5,830 nucleotides of DNA from contig JAKDNQ010000149.1 of the NCBI GenBank assembly GCA_030456405.1, forward strand, positions 1 through 5,830, in the 5' to 3' direction. The position numbers and the translations under genes were made by a program. This DNA is from Nitrospira sp. (GTDB lineage Bacteria > Nitrospirota > Nitrospiria > Nitrospirales > Nitrospiraceae). Shown one piece after another: positions 5,285-5,830 of this stretch. Under the pieces are notes generated by a model that saw only the letters and a program-made list of their open reading frames with translations, ran no database searches and was not told the DNA's origin. Numbering within the stretch: the stretch's first letter is position 1; every line of letters starts with the position of its first letter.

Positions 5285-5830
5285 TCAACGTTGACGCGAA
5301 TCCTTGACGACCTCCGTCATCTTGAGTAACGGTTTCACTCGTTCGAGAATGAGCAGGGGCGTGAGGGGGGGAGGATCGATCCGCTCATCGCTCATGCGGA
5401 TGGCTCCTGTCACCGGTTCGATGGCGATGGCGAGTAGATTATTGTGCTTATCCACCAGATGCATCGTCATCGGATCGACTCTTCCTGTCGGGTCGAAGAA
5501 CAGATCGACTCGACCTGAGCTTTTTGTCACCCGGTCAACCACCATATCTGAGATACGAACGGCGGCTGGGAGCTGTATCGGCTTGGCCCAGGTGGGGTGG
5601 TCGATCAACGCCTTTTCCTGATTCCCATCCAGGATCATCAGCCAGTAGACTCCTTGGTCGATATCGACGTACAGTCGGAGTGGTTTCTGGGTTGCCATGG
5701 ACAGGTCCTGGATGGATCGTACCGTCCTGACCATCTGCCGGCCGATAGAACCCAGATTTTCTTCCAGCGAAATTCGAGGCAGGACAATGCCGAGTAAGCC
5801 GACGAGTAGGAATAAGACGATGATAATTTC
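5285..5830 (-). CDS. gspH: Type II secretion system pseudopilin GspH (5' partial)
   Basis: This open frame runs off the window, giving 181 visible residues. The first visible residue is Glu, then IIIVLFLLVGLLGIVLP, exactly the hydrophobic helix that follows the G|F-T-L-x-E prepilin cleavage motif, so only the leader and about four mature residues are missing. ATG at 5734 is internal and would remove the membrane helix, so it is not the start. After the helix come an amphipathic segment (LEENLGSIGRQMVRTV, about 24-38) and a beta-rich body with LRLYVDIDQGVYWL (about 51-64) and VDLFFDPTGRVDP (about 108-120). That second stretch matches the GspH pattern of a hydrophobic strand, F, P-x-G. GspH is the minor pseudopilin bridging the tip to the GspG shaft. 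The proline-containing C-terminal tail (DPPPLTP onward, rich in Lys/Arg) is not one I recognise. A GspG-like alternative is less likely from length and position before gspI. Confidence 0.82.
   Translation of the reverse strand, partial: EIIIVLFLLVGLLGIVLPRISLEENLGSIGRQMVRTVRSIQDLSMATQKPLRLYVDIDQGVYWLMILDGNQEKALIDHPTWAKPIQLPAAVRISDMVVDRVTKSSGRVDLFFDPTGRVDPMTMHLVDKHNNLLAIAIEPVTGAIRMSDERIDPPPLTPLLILERVKPLLKMTEVVKDSRQR

Overview
The window is a continuous stretch of a type II secretion system (T2SS) operon. All genes lie on the minus strand, so transcription runs from the high-coordinate end to the low-coordinate end. In that direction the order is gspH (5' end cut off by the window edge), gspI, gspJ, gspN, gspL, gspM and gspK. 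Identities come from reading the translations: four prepilin-type N-termini (G|F-T-L-x-E, or G|I-A-L for GspK), the GspK core motifs, an actin-like GspL/PilM protein with a periplasmic tail, a short bitopic GspM and an inner-membrane GspN. The operon very probably continues beyond base 5830 toward gspG and other genes, which cannot be seen here.

Region by region: 1-164 holds no gene. It is a repeat-rich intergenic segment after the gspK stop, with a 14-bp perfect inverted repeat and two small hairpins. 165-3224 holds gspK, gspM and gspL, which overlap by 14 and 4 bp. 3225-3364 is the only sizeable gap inside the operon. It is filled by a striking 9-bp-periodic tandem repeat that turns into its own inverted complement (3256-3350). 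3365-5830 holds gspN, gspJ, gspI and partial gspH. gspJ/gspN overlap by 4 bp, gspI/gspJ by 32 bp, and gspH/gspI are separated by 24 bp.

Together the products form the inner-membrane platform (GspL, GspM, probably GspN) and the minor-pseudopilin tip (GspH, I, J, K) of a T2SS, the machine that exports folded periplasmic proteins through an outer-membrane secretin. The organism is therefore a diderm bacterium of moderately high GC. The gene order, the GspN-bearing T2SS, the PilM-like GspL and the style of the two intergenic repeats remind me of Nitrospira/Nitrospirota. That assignment is inference from memory and not proven by the window.

The least ordinary items are the strand-asymmetric 9-bp repeat between gspN and gspL, the rearranged gene order (N between J and L, K last), and a GspL whose cytoplasmic domain appears to keep PilM-like nucleotide-binding loops.
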